In this document: positions 26,606 through 35,422 of the stretch, piece by piece | Numbering within the stretch: the first letter of the stretch is position 1 | How the letters are laid out: each line of letters opens with the position of its first letter | DNA from: Rhodoplanes tepidamans | GTDB lineage: Bacteria > Pseudomonadota > Alphaproteobacteria > Rhizobiales > Xanthobacteraceae | Length of the DNA stretch: 64,000 nt | NCBI RefSeq assembly: GCF_030813915.1 | Contig: NZ_JAUSUJ010000020.1 | Coordinates: forward strand, 62,001-126,000 | Direction of reading: 5' to 3' | The notes under the pieces: model-generated | What the model saw: only the letters and a program-made list of their open reading frames with translations | Database searches by the model: none | What the model was told of the DNA's origin: nothing | Position numbers and translations under genes: made by a program

Positions 26606-27820
26606 ATGACCGTCGACGTCAGTACGCTGTTTCTCGTCACGATCTATGTCGAGGCGATCCTCGGCCTGCTGCTGCTGTTCGCCTGGATGCAGAATTCGGC
26701 GATCCGGGCGGTGGCGTGGTGGGGCGGGGCGCATCTCCTGCGCGCCGGATCGATCACGCTCTTCGGCATGTACGGCGCATGGCCGGACATGATCACCATC
26801 GATCTGGCCAACGCCATCCTGCTCACCTCCTTCGCGGTCACCTGGACGGGCGCGCGAGTCTTCGACGGCCGCCGCCCCATGCCGATCGCGATGATCGCCG
26901 GCGCCGTGCTGTGGTTGATCGGCACCCACTTCGCGTTCACGTCGACCAAGATGGAGCTGCGCGCCCTGGTCTCGGCCGGCATCATCGCCGGCTACACCTG
27001 GGCGACCGCCGCCGAGTTCTGGCGCGGCCGCGCCGAGCCGCTGGTGTCGCGCCTGCCGGCGACGTTCCTCCTGTTCGCGCACGGCGCGCTCTTCCTGCTA
27101 CGCACGCCCCTCTCCATGCTGCTGCCGTGGTCGCCCACCAACCAGGTGTTCGGCAGCGTGTGGCTGACCGTGCTGTCCTCCGAGGCGCTGCTGTTCTCCA
27201 TCTCGATCGCCTTCATCCTGCTGGCGATGGCGAAGGAGCGCACCGAGTACCGGCACAAGACGGCCTCGATGATCGACCAGCTCACCGGCATCTCCAACCG
27301 GCGCGGATTCCTGGCCGAATGCGACACGGTCACGCGCCGTCAGGCGGAGGAGCCGCGCCTCACCGCGGTGCTGCTCGCCGACCTCGACCGCTTCAAGTCG
27401 ATCAACGACCGCTTCGGTCACGCCGTGGGCGACAAGGTCCTGCAGGTGTTCGCCGACACCACCGGACGCACCGTGCGCCCGTCCGACATCGTCGGCCGGC
27501 TTGGCGGCGAGGAGTTCGCCGCCGTGCTCTACGACATCGGCCGCGAGCGTGCCCTGGTGATGGCCGAGGACATCCGGTCGCGCTTCGCCGACGCGGCGAG
27601 CCTGGTCGAGGGCCGGCCGATCGACGCCACCGTGTCGATCGGCATGGTGCTGACCGACGACCCCGCGCTCGACGTGCCGAAGCTCCTGCGCCACGCCGAC
27701 CAGGCGCTCTACCGGGCCAAGGAGCGCGGCCGCAACCGCGTGGAGCTCGCCAGCCTCGAGCCCCGCGGCAAGCCCGGCGCGCCGGGCCCGAGCTCCGACT
27801 ACGCCGTCGACGCGGCGTGA
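26606..27820 (+). CDS. Membrane-anchored diguanylate cyclase (GGDEF)
   Basis: 404 residues. The N-terminal half has six or seven hydrophobic helices (residues about 5-207) and no recognised sensor family. A short linker leads to a GGDEF domain with LLADLDRFKSIND and active-site GGEEF at 300-304. An inhibitory RxxD site (RPSD, 291-294) stands five residues before it, so c-di-GMP feedback is expected. No EAL domain is present. ATG 26606 was preferred over GTG 26564. Divergent from the photolyase gene. Confidence 0.9.
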   Translation: MTVDVSTLFLVTIYVEAILGLLLLFAWMQNSAIRAVAWWGGAHLLRAGSITLFGMYGAWPDMITIDLANAILLTSFAVTWTGARVFDGRRPMPIAMIAGAVLWLIGTHFAFTSTKMELRALVSAGIIAGYTWATAAEFWRGRAEPLVSRLPATFLLFAHGALFLLRTPLSMLLPWSPTNQVFGSVWLTVLSSEALLFSISIAFILLAMAKERTEYRHKTASMIDQLTGISNRRGFLAECDTVTRRQAEEPRLTAVLLADLDRFKSINDRFGHAVGDKVLQVFADTTGRTVRPSDIVGRLGGEEFAAVLYDIGRERALVMAEDIRSRFADAASLVEGRPIDATVSIGMVLTDDPALDVPKLLRHADQALYRAKERGRNRVELASLEPRGKPGAPGPSSDYAVDAA

Positions 27821-27948
27821 GGATCGGACACCGTCCGGCCCCGCAGCCGCTCGGTCGTCGCCTTCCGCGGTGCTGCGCTCCACCCGTCCGGGAATGACCC
27901 GCTCCGCCGGCTGCGCTACGGTCGTGGCGCAACGACCAGGGATTCCCC

Positions 27949-28974
27949 ATGACCGCGACCGACGACACCGCAGGATCAGGCGAGGACCGGCTGATCGCCC
28001 GGCATTTCGCCCCGCTGGCGACGCATCCGGGGGCGCTCGGGCTGGCGGACGACGTCGCCGTGATGACGCCGCCGGCCGGATGCGACCTGGTGCTGGAGAC
28101 CGACGCGATCGTCGCCGGCATGCACTTCTTCGCCGACGATCCGCCCGCCGGCATCGCCCGCAAGGCGCTGCGCATCAATCTCTCCGACCTCGCCGCCAAG
28201 GGCGCCCGGCCGCTCGGCTTTCTGCTCACCCTGGCGCTGCCGCGTCGCGCCGCCGAGCCACCCGTGGACGACGCCTGGCTGGCGGCCTTCGCGGGCGCGC
28301 TCGGCGAGGACGCGCAGGCCTATGGCTGCCCGCTCTACGGTGGCGACACCGTCGCCTCGCCAGGGCCCGTGATGATCTCCGTGACCGTGATCGGCGCGGT
28401 GCCGACCGGCACGCTGGTGCGGCGCGGCGGCGCCCGGCCGGGCGACCGCGTCGTCGTCACCGGCACCATCGGCGACGCCGCGCTCGGTCTGGTGCTGCGG
28501 CTGGAGCGCGCCGCGGCCGGCGACTTCGGGCTGAGCGAGGACGAGCGGGCGCATCTTCTGTCGCGCTATCGGGAGCCGCGCCCGCGGACGGCGCTCGCCG
28601 AGGCGGTGCGGCTGCACGCGACCGCGGCCATGGACGTCTCCGACGGCCTCGCCGGCGATCTCGCCAAGCTGTGCCGGGTCTCGGGCGTCACGGCCCGGGT
28701 CGACATCGCCCGCGTGCCGCTGTCGGGGGCGGCGCACCGCCTGCTCGATGCGGCGCCCGAGCATCTGGCCGCCGTGCTGTCCGGCGGCGACGACTACGAG
28801 ATCCTCTGCACGGTGCCGCCCGACCGGCTGGCGCCGTTCCTGGCCGCAGCGTCCGCCGCCGGCGTGGCGGCGGCGGAGATCGGCGAGATCCTGGCCGGGC
28901 AGGGCGCCCCGGCGCTCGTCGGACCCGACGGCCACCCCGTCGCACTCGACCGTGCGAGCTTCAGCCACTTCTGA
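27949..28974 (+). CDS. thiL: Thiamine-monophosphate kinase
   Basis: 341 residues, PurM/ThiL fold. It makes thiamine diphosphate from the monophosphate. Typical motifs are GEDRLIARHF, GLADDVAVM with metal-binding Asp residues, KALRINLSDLAAKGA, GGDT and AAMDVSDGLAGDLAK. In many relatives it follows nusB and ribH, which are absent here. It converges with metA, with only 30 bp between the stop codons. Confidence 0.93.
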   Translation: MTATDDTAGSGEDRLIARHFAPLATHPGALGLADDVAVMTPPAGCDLVLETDAIVAGMHFFADDPPAGIARKALRINLSDLAAKGARPLGFLLTLALPRRAAEPPVDDAWLAAFAGALGEDAQAYGCPLYGGDTVASPGPVMISVTVIGAVPTGTLVRRGGARPGDRVVVTGTIGDAALGLVLRLERAAAGDFGLSEDERAHLLSRYREPRPRTALAEAVRLHATAAMDVSDGLAGDLAKLCRVSGVTARVDIARVPLSGAAHRLLDAAPEHLAAVLSGGDDYEILCTVPPDRLAPFLAAASAAGVAAAEIGEILAGQGAPALVGPDGHPVALDRASFSHF

Positions 28975-29004
28975 TCACGACGTGCCACTGCCACGCGGCC
29001 GTCC

Positions 29005-29946
29005 TCACGCCGACCGGCGCATCGCCGCCGGCGTCCCGACCGCCGCCAGATCGAACGGCGTCGACTGGTAGATCGCGTCGATCCAGTTCGCGAACAGGAG
29101 ATGGGCGTGGCTCCGCCACGTGTTCTCCGGCGGCCGCGCCGGGTCGTCGTCGGGATAGTAGTGCTTCGGGATCGCGATCGCGACACCGGCCCGGGTATCC
29201 CGCGCATACTCCTCGGCGAGCGAGGCGGTGTCGTATTCGAGATGGTCGAACATGTGCAGCGTCCGGTGCGCCGGATCGTCGATCAGGCACGGTCCCGTTT
29301 CCTCGTTGCCGGCCAGCACGGCGAGGCCGCGTCCGCCGGGAATGTCCGCACGCCGCACCGTGGTCCGGCGCGACACCGGCGTCGAGAACGTGTCGGAGAA
29401 GCCGCGCAGCCAGGGCGAGGCGGGCGCGAGGACGCGCTGCCGGAACACCCCGAAGGCCTTCCGCGGCAGCACGTGCTTGGGCACGCCGTGGAAATGCCGG
29501 ACCGCCGCCTGTGCGGCCCAGCAGATCGTCAGGCAGCGGTGCACGTTGGTCTGCGTCCAGTCGAAGATCCGGCGCAGCTCGTCCCAGTAGGTGATCTCTT
29601 CGAACGGCAGCAGCTCGACCGGCGCACCGGTGACGACGAACCCGTCGAACCGCTCGGTCCTGACGTCCTCCCAGGCGCGGTAGAACGTCGCCATGTGATC
29701 GGCCGCCGCATGGCGTGCGACGTGATCCGTGATCCGCACCAGCGTCAGCTCGACCTGCAGCGGCGTCGCACCGATCAGCCGAGCGAACTGCGTCTCGGTG
29801 CGGATCTTGTTCGGCATCAGGTTGAGCAGGCCGATGCGCAGCGGGCGGATGTCCTGACGCACCGCGTCGGTCTCGCGCATCACCACGACGCCCTCGTTCT
29901 CGAGCGTGCGGCGCGCCGGCAGGTCGTCTGGAATCGTGATCGGCAT
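29005..29946 (-). CDS. metA: Homoserine O-acyltransferase (MetA type; acetyl-CoA use predicted)
   Basis: 313 residues. Activates homoserine for methionine synthesis. The catalytic set sits at the canonical numbers: Cys142 (LTICWAAQA), His235 and Glu237 (FDHLEYDT). Position 111 is Glu (TGAPVELLPFEE). In characterised MetA enzymes, Glu111 marks acetyl-CoA users and Gly111 succinyl-CoA users, so an O-acetyl product is predicted. ATG 29946 is set by the ribosome site GAGGA just upstream. That site lies in a hairpin downstream of an S-box-like leader, which implies control by S-adenosylmethionine. Confidence 0.9.
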   Translation of the reverse strand: MPITIPDDLPARRTLENEGVVVMRETDAVRQDIRPLRIGLLNLMPNKIRTETQFARLIGATPLQVELTLVRITDHVARHAAADHMATFYRAWEDVRTERFDGFVVTGAPVELLPFEEITYWDELRRIFDWTQTNVHRCLTICWAAQAAVRHFHGVPKHVLPRKAFGVFRQRVLAPASPWLRGFSDTFSTPVSRRTTVRRADIPGGRGLAVLAGNEETGPCLIDDPAHRTLHMFDHLEYDTASLAEEYARDTRAGVAIAIPKHYYPDDDPARPPENTWRSHAHLLFANWIDAIYQSTPFDLAAVGTPAAMRRSA

Positions 29947-29948
29947 CT

Positions 29949-29976
29949 GTCCGTCCTCTTTGTCGTCGAGGCGGAC
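29949..29976 (-). promoter_or_regulatory. Hairpin sequestering the metA ribosome-binding site
   Basis: On the mRNA strand GTCCGCCTC (29976-29968) pairs with GAGGACGGAC (29958-29949), with small bulges. The pairing buries GAGGA eight bases before the start codon. It fits the expression platform of a riboswitch that acts on translation. Confidence 0.6.
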
Positions 29977-30008
29977 GCGGTGGCGTGATCCGTTTGGTTG
30001 CCGGCTCG

Positions 30009-30092
30009 GCCACATCCTCCCCGGTCGAGGGAGTGCCACCTTGCCCGGATCGGCAGGTTGGCGTTGGGCGTCGCCCCAACTCTTGATGCGGC
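30009..30092 (-). promoter_or_regulatory. Candidate S-box (SAM-I/SAM-IV clan) riboswitch upstream of metA
   Basis: Read 5'-3' on the minus strand, an 84-nt fold closes with an 8-bp P1 (GCCGCAUC with GAUGUGGC). P1 is followed by AAGAG, exactly as in S-boxes, then a short P2 (GUUGGG/CCCAAC, 30063-30080). Next come GCCAACC and a hairpin closed by AGGUGGC, the positions of the S-box GGCAACC and GGUGCC with a compensating swap. P4 is CUCCC/GGGAG (30017-30033), followed directly by the P1 strand. P2 is much shorter than in SAM-I and lacks a visible kink-turn. It lies about 60 nt upstream of metA. Alphaproteobacteria normally use SAM-II at this place. Confidence 0.62.
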
Positions 30093-30312
30093 GCGGACCC
30101 TAGCGACTTCACGGCGCCGGTGCAACGGTCTCGGCCGGACGCCGGCCGGCGCAGCACGATGTCGCCCGCAACATCGTACCGCGACCGGCGCCCGATATCG
30201 GCTTCGAAACGAGCTTAGCAAGAATGCATGGGGCCGGACCGCCTTCGAATGACGCAGGACGCCGTAAAACGTGGATCATGCGGGCTCCCCCGGCTGAAGA
30301 CGAGAGGCCGGC

Positions 30313-31197
30313 ATGCCCGACGCTTACAAAAACCACATCATCGATATCCACACCCATGTGATCTTCCCCGACACCGCGCGGCACCCGCTGGCGCCGCTCG
30401 GTGGCAAGCAGTCCGACTGGTCGCGGGCCCGGCCGACCGCCGCCGCGGACCTGATCGCCGCCATGGACGCGGCCGGCGTCGCCAGGTCGGCGGTCGTCCA
30501 GGCCTCGATCGCCTACGGCTTCGACAACGGCTACCTGGCCGAGGTGGTCGCCGCCCATCCGGACCGCTTCACCGGCGTGTTCTCGATCGACATGTTCGCG
30601 CCCGACGCGGTCGCCACCTTCGATCGCTGGCACGCCGCCGGGCTCACCGGGCTGCGCCTGTTCACCACCGGCAGCACCAGCCCCGGGCAGGCCTCGTGGC
30701 TCGCCGATCCGCGCACCTTTCCGGTGTGGGAGCGGGCCGAGGCGCTCGGCGTGCCGGTGTGCCTGCAGATGCGCCCCGAGGGGCTCTCCGACCTGACGAC
30801 GCTGCTCGACCGCTTCCGCACGGTGCCGATCGTCCTCGACCATCTGGCCCGCGTGGTGCTGTCCGACGGACCGCCCTATGCAGCGGCGGGCTGGCTGTTC
30901 GCGCTGGCCGACCGTCCGAACCTGTTCCTCAAGCTGACGAGCCGCACGGTCGAGCAGTCGGCCGAGGGGCATTCGACCCCGGAGGCCTTCATTCCGCGGC
31001 TGGTCGCGGCCTTCGGGGCCGACCGGATCGCCTGGGGCTCCAACTTCCCGGCGCACGCCGGACCGATGGCGCGGCTGGTCGACGCGGCGGAGCGGGCGCT
31101 GGCCTGCCTGAGCGCCGCCGACCGCGGCTGGATCTTCGCCGGAACGGCGCAGCGTCTCTACCCGGTTCTCGCCGATCGCACGGAGGTGGCGGCATGA
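30313..31197 (+). CDS. Amidohydrolase-2 family metal-dependent hydrolase or decarboxylase
   Basis: 294 residues, TIM-barrel amidohydrolase of PF04909 type. The metal motif IDIHTHV is near residue 10, VLDHLARV holds the next His, and GSNFPA has the late acidic or Asn position. Relatives include 2-pyrone-4,6-dicarboxylate hydrolase and ACMSD-like decarboxylases of aromatic breakdown. ATG 30313 is followed directly by the domain. The stop overlaps the next start (ATGA), so it forms a pair with the following gene. Confidence 0.82.
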   Translation: MPDAYKNHIIDIHTHVIFPDTARHPLAPLGGKQSDWSRARPTAAADLIAAMDAAGVARSAVVQASIAYGFDNGYLAEVVAAHPDRFTGVFSIDMFAPDAVATFDRWHAAGLTGLRLFTTGSTSPGQASWLADPRTFPVWERAEALGVPVCLQMRPEGLSDLTTLLDRFRTVPIVLDHLARVVLSDGPPYAAAGWLFALADRPNLFLKLTSRTVEQSAEGHSTPEAFIPRLVAAFGADRIAWGSNFPAHAGPMARLVDAAERALACLSAADRGWIFAGTAQRLYPVLADRTEVAA

Positions 31198-32087
31198 CGA
31201 CCCCGATCGCATTGACCATCGCGCTCGGCGCCAAGCCGTGGCGCGCGGCGCTCTCCGGGCCCGGCGCGGCGGCGAAGACCTTCTCGCTGTCCTTCGCCGA
31301 CGTGTCGCCGATCCATCGCGCCTTCGCGCCGATGGTCCGCGAGCAGCGGTTCGATCTGAGCGAGCTGGCGGTGGTCACCGCCGTGCAGGCCTTCGCGGCC
31401 GGCAAGCCGGTGGTGCTGCTGCCGGTCGTGCTGGCGTCACGGTTCCAGCACCGCTGCCTGATCACCCGGCGCGACGCGCCGGCCACCCTCGACACGCTCG
31501 CCGGCCGCCGCATCGGCGTGCGGGCCTACAGCCAGACCACCGGCATGTGGATCCGCGGCATCCTGCAGAACGACCACGGCGTCGACCCGGCGTCGATCGG
31601 CTGGGTGACCCAGGAGGGCGCCCATGTCGCCGAGTGCGACGATCCGCCGTGGGTCGAGCGCACCGCGGCCGGGCGCAAGCTCGTCGATCTCCTGCGCGAC
31701 GGCGAGGTCGACGCCGCCATCCTGGGCAACGACCTGCCCGACGATCCGGCCTTCGTGTCGGTGTTCCCGGAGCCCGAGGCCGCTGCGCGCGCCTGGTACG
31801 CCAGGCACGCCGTGCTGCCGATCAATCACGTGATGGTGGTGAGCCGGGCCGTGGCGGAGCGCGATCCCGCGGTGCTGCGCGACGTCTGGTCCCTGCTGAA
31901 GGCGGTGCGGCCGGCGCCGGCGGCGTCCGGGCCCGACATGACGCCGATCGGGATCGACGCGATCCGGCCGGGCGTCGAAACCGTGCTGCGCTTCTGCCGC
32001 CAGCAGAGCCTGCTGGCGCGCGACGTCACCGTCGACGCGCTGTTCGCCGAGGCTGCCGCGCTGCTCGGCGCGGCCGCGGTCCGCTGA
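31194..32087 (+). CDS. 4,5-dihydroxyphthalate decarboxylase-like / NMT1-fold protein without signal peptide
   Basis: 297 residues with the periplasmic-binding-protein-like fold seen in 4,5-dihydroxyphthalate decarboxylase (about VLASRFQHRCLITRRD, GVRAYSQTTGMWIRGIL). No signal peptide or lipobox precedes it, so it should be cytosolic and may be an enzyme rather than a transport protein. It is translationally coupled to an amidohydrolase, an arrangement that suits stepwise breakdown of an aromatic or dicarboxylic acid. The substrate is unknown. Confidence 0.7.
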   Translation: MTTPIALTIALGAKPWRAALSGPGAAAKTFSLSFADVSPIHRAFAPMVREQRFDLSELAVVTAVQAFAAGKPVVLLPVVLASRFQHRCLITRRDAPATLDTLAGRRIGVRAYSQTTGMWIRGILQNDHGVDPASIGWVTQEGAHVAECDDPPWVERTAAGRKLVDLLRDGEVDAAILGNDLPDDPAFVSVFPEPEAAARAWYARHAVLPINHVMVVSRAVAERDPAVLRDVWSLLKAVRPAPAASGPDMTPIGIDAIRPGVETVLRFCRQQSLLARDVTVDALFAEAAALLGAAAVR

Positions 32088-32218
32088 CGGGGAGGCGACC
32101 ATGACGGCGGCGCGCAGCGCCGAACCCGGACTCCAGCCAAGCACTCGGCGTCTGCCGCTGGGGTTCGCGGCTTCGCTGCGCCCCGGCATGACACCGGACT
32201 GATCGATCGGAACTGGGA

Positions 32219-33025
32219 TCAGTCCAGCGCGTCCTCGAGGCTGCGGGCCGGACGGACCGAGTCGGCGGCGGCGACCACCACGGTGACGCCGGGCAGGGCG
32301 CGGAACGGGGCGAGCTGGGCCTCCTCGGCGCCGGCGTCGGTGACCAGCGTCCACGGCCGCGTCAGCGGCAGCCAGGCCGGCTGGTGGGCGTTGCCGAGCT
32401 TGGAGGCGTCGGCGAGCACGAACACCTCGGACGCCTGCTGGACCATCGCCTCCTTGAGCGCGACCTGCTCCTGGGTGGCCTCGCACAGGCCGCGGCCGGC
32501 GACGACGCCGTCGGCGCCGAGAAACAGCTTGTCGGCGGTCAGCCGGCGTACCGCGAGCTCGGCGAGCGGCCCGAACGTGCCCATGCTGATCGACCGCACA
32601 TTGCCGCCCAGCACGGTGAGGGCGATGGAGTCTTTCTGGGCGAACACCGGCAGCAGCGCGAGATTGTTGGTGACGATCGACAGCGGCCGGTCCTTCAGCC
32701 GCAGGCCGAGCGCCTCGACGGTCGAGCCGACGTCGAGCAGCACCCGGTCGCCGTCCTGGACGAGGGTCGCGGCGGTGGCGGCGATCGCCTGCTTGGCCTG
32801 CAGGTTGATGTGCTCGCGGCTCGACAGCGACGCCTCGGGGGCGGGGCGCGACAGGATGGCGCCGCCATAGGTGCGGGTGACGACGCCGGTGTCGGACAGC
32901 CGCTGCAGGTCGCGCCGGATCGTCGAGAGCGAGACGTCGAGCCGGCGCGCCAGCTCCTCGACGTTCTCCTCGCCGGCCCGGATCAGCTCGAGGATCTGCT
33001 GCTCGCGTTCGCGTCGTCGTCGCAT
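32219..33025 (-). CDS. DeoR-family transcriptional regulator of the tetronate cluster
   Basis: 268 residues. The DeoR helix-turn-helix is at about residues 5-55 (EELARRLDVSLSTIRRDLQRL, TYGGA), followed by the sugar-phosphate-sensing domain with ALGLRL, SIVTNN and LFLGADG. Such proteins usually repress catabolic genes until a phosphorylated intermediate binds. It is the last gene of the dtnK-pdxA2-deoR unit, so it probably senses a four-carbon sugar-acid phosphate and controls that unit. Confidence 0.88.
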   Translation of the reverse strand: MRRRREREQQILELIRAGEENVEELARRLDVSLSTIRRDLQRLSDTGVVTRTYGGAILSRPAPEASLSSREHINLQAKQAIAATAATLVQDGDRVLLDVGSTVEALGLRLKDRPLSIVTNNLALLPVFAQKDSIALTVLGGNVRSISMGTFGPLAELAVRRLTADKLFLGADGVVAGRGLCEATQEQVALKEAMVQQASEVFVLADASKLGNAHQPAWLPLTRPWTLVTDAGAEEAQLAPFRALPGVTVVVAAADSVRPARSLEDALD

Positions 33026-33063
33026 GGTGCTCCGGAACCCGCCGTTCCCGACTCGCCGCGACC

Positions 33064-34056
33064 TCAGCGGCGGACCGCCAGATCGGCGGCCTGCCGCAGC
33101 GCCTCGATCATGCTGCCCTCGTCGGCGATGCCGCGGCCGGCGATGTCGAAGGCGGTGCCATGATCCACCGAAGTGCGGATCACAGGCAAGCCGACCGTGA
33201 TGTTGACGCCCGATTCGAGCCCCATCACCTTGATCGGGATGTGACCCTGGTCGTGGTACATGGCGACGACGAGATCGAAGTCGCCCCGGTAGGCGCGGAA
33301 GAACAGGGTGTCGCCCGGGAGCGGCCCCTCGACCGACCAGCCGCGGGCCCGGCACGCCGCGACGGCCGGGACGATCTTGGCCTCCTCCTCGCCGTGGCCG
33401 AACAGGCCGCTCTCGCCGGCGTGCGGGTTGATGGCGCAGACGCCCATCCGGGGCTCCCGGATGCCGGCGGCGACCAGGGTGGCGTGGCCGCGGGCGATCA
33501 CCCGCTCGACCAGGCCCGGCTCGATCTTCGCCACCGCGTCGACGAGGCCGATATGGGTGGTCACGTGGATCACCCGCAGCTTCGGACCGACCAGCATCAT
33601 CGACACCTCGGGCGTGCCGGTGAGGTGGGCGAGCAGCTCGGTGTGGCCCGGGAACTTGTGGCCGGCGGCGTGCAGCGCCTCCTTGTTGAGCGGTGCCGTG
33701 CAGATCGCGTCGGTCTCGCCGGTGCGGCACAGCTCGGCCGCCTTGGCGATGTAGCGATACGCCGCCTCGCCCGAGGCGGCGAGCATCTGGCCGAAGGGAT
33801 GGCCGGGCGGCACCGCCTTCAGGTCGATGCAGTCGATCGTTCCGCAGGCATCGACCGCCTCGGCGGGGCGCGCGATCGTGTGGATCACCGGATGCATGCC
33901 GACGATCGCGGCGGCCTCCTGCAGCCGCACCGCGTCGCCGATCACGATCGGGCGGCACATGGCGTAGACCTCGGGATGCGCCAGCGCCTTGACGACGATC
34001 TCGGGGCCGATTCCGGAGGGATCGCCCATGGTGATGGCAATGACGGGGCCGGGCAT
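33064..34056 (-). CDS. pdxA2: PdxA2-type D-threonate/D-erythronate 4-phosphate dehydrogenase, copy 1
   Basis: 330 residues, PdxA family. Metal-binding histidines are in GHTELLAHL, VTTHIGL and YHDQGHIPIK, and the active-site motif TMGDPSGIGPE opens the protein. Linkage to a DtnK kinase marks it as a catabolic PdxA2, oxidising and decarboxylating a tetronate 4-phosphate to dihydroxyacetone phosphate, rather than as the vitamin B6 enzyme. It starts 3 bp after dtnK. A close paralogue lies just upstream of dtnK. Confidence 0.9.
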   Translation of the reverse strand: MPGPVIAITMGDPSGIGPEIVVKALAHPEVYAMCRPIVIGDAVRLQEAAAIVGMHPVIHTIARPAEAVDACGTIDCIDLKAVPPGHPFGQMLAASGEAAYRYIAKAAELCRTGETDAICTAPLNKEALHAAGHKFPGHTELLAHLTGTPEVSMMLVGPKLRVIHVTTHIGLVDAVAKIEPGLVERVIARGHATLVAAGIREPRMGVCAINPHAGESGLFGHGEEEAKIVPAVAACRARGWSVEGPLPGDTLFFRAYRGDFDLVVAMYHDQGHIPIKVMGLESGVNITVGLPVIRTSVDHGTAFDIAGRGIADEGSMIEALRQAADLAVRR

Positions 34057-34059
34057 CGG

Positions 34060-35322
34060 TCAGGCTTTCTGGTACGGGGACCGGACGGAGGACTGGAGGC
34101 GGTCGAGGCAGTGCAGCAGCGTCGTGTCGGTGCCGAAGCCGCCGGCCTTGGTGGCGATCGGCAGCGCCACCGCCCCGACCGTGACGCCGAGCGGCACGCC
34201 GGGCTCGACCTCGTCGAGCAGCCGGATGCCGGTGACGCCGAGGCGGCCGAGCAGGGCGCACACCGTGTCGCCGCCGGTGGCGACGAGGCCGCCGAGATGG
34301 GCGACCGCCGGGGCGACGAGATCGGCGAGCCGTCTCGCCACGGCGCCGCCGGCTGCGAGGTCGCTCTCCGGGCCGAACGCGGTGACCACCAGGACGTCGC
34401 CGTCGCCGAGCGCCGCGCCGATCTTCGCGGTGAGCTCGCGGCCGGCCGTGGCGGCGCCCGGCGCTTCGCGCAGCACCGCTTCGGGCACCACCACCTCGGT
34501 GACGCGGCCGTTCGCGGCGAGGGTCTCGGCCGCGGCGCGCGACGCCTCGGCGACGCTGCCGACCAGCACCAGGACCGGGCCGTTCGCCGGCGGAACGACG
34601 GGGGCGGGCGGTGCGTCGGGGGCGACCAGCTGGGCCAGCGCTCCAGCGAGACCGCCGGTGCCGACGAACAGGAGCGTGTCGGCGAGCGGCAGTGTCGCCT
34701 CGGCGACGACCAGCAGATCGTCGGCCGTCGCGGCGTCGCATACGACCGCGTCGCACCCCTCGGCGATCGCGTTGGCGACGATGCCGCGGACGACGCCGGC
34801 GCCGCGGCGGAGCTGGTCCAGCGGCACAACGCCCGACTCGAGCCCGGCCGACTTCAGCACGTCCGGCAGGTAGCCCGATTCGTAGCCGTGGTCGCGGGCC
34901 CAGATCGGCGTCTCCTCCAGCCGCCGGCCGGCGACGAGCACGCGGCCCGCCTCGGTGGTGCGGCCCATCGCCGGGAAGGCCGGCGCCACCAGGGCGATCG
35001 CCCGCCGGCCCTGCCGGCGCAGATCCTTCAGCAACGCCGCCGTCTCGGCCGCCGGCTGCCCGCGCAGGGTCGAGTCGATCTTCTTGTAGACGATCTGGCC
35101 GGGCCGGCCGCGGGCGGCCAGCACGGCGGACTGGCGGGCCGCCGCCGCGGCGGCCGACAGCCGCCGGCTGTCGGCGTCGACCGAGACCACCGGGGCGTCG
35201 CCGACGTCGCCGTCGCCCCAGGTCACCACGGTCTCGAGGCCGCGCCGCGCGAAGGCGATCGCCGCGTCGGCGGCGCCGGTGAGATCGTCGGCGATGATCA
35301 GCCAGGGAGCGTCGGTGCGCAT
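34060..35322 (-). CDS. dtnK: Four-carbon acid sugar kinase (DtnK/OtnK, DUF1537)
   Basis: 420 residues. N-terminal domain with IADDLTGAADAAIAF and KKIDSTLRG; C-terminal nucleotide-binding domain with VATGGDTVCALL and a glycine-rich KAGGFGTDTTL. It phosphorylates D-threonate or D-erythronate at O4. First gene of a kinase-dehydrogenase-regulator unit, with DeoR-like inverted repeats upstream. Which stereoisomer is used cannot be told from sequence. Confidence 0.9.
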   Translation of the reverse strand: MRTDAPWLIIADDLTGAADAAIAFARRGLETVVTWGDGDVGDAPVVSVDADSRRLSAAAAAARQSAVLAARGRPGQIVYKKIDSTLRGQPAAETAALLKDLRRQGRRAIALVAPAFPAMGRTTEAGRVLVAGRRLEETPIWARDHGYESGYLPDVLKSAGLESGVVPLDQLRRGAGVVRGIVANAIAEGCDAVVCDAATADDLLVVAEATLPLADTLLFVGTGGLAGALAQLVAPDAPPAPVVPPANGPVLVLVGSVAEASRAAAETLAANGRVTEVVVPEAVLREAPGAATAGRELTAKIGAALGDGDVLVVTAFGPESDLAAGGAVARRLADLVAPAVAHLGGLVATGGDTVCALLGRLGVTGIRLLDEVEPGVPLGVTVGAVALPIATKAGGFGTDTTLLHCLDRLQSSVRSPYQKA

Positions 35323-35422
35323 CTCACGCCTCCGCCGCGGCTGTGTGCGCCGTCCCGGCAGGGCCGGGACGGGACCCGTTGCACCTGGGCTTCACGGAAG
35401 CGTCCCTCGTATCGTTGACCGA

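Noticed and set aside
29949-30092. SAM-II riboswitch upstream of metA
   Set aside because: The classic short SAM-II pseudoknot sequence is absent. The order of motifs matches the S-box instead.
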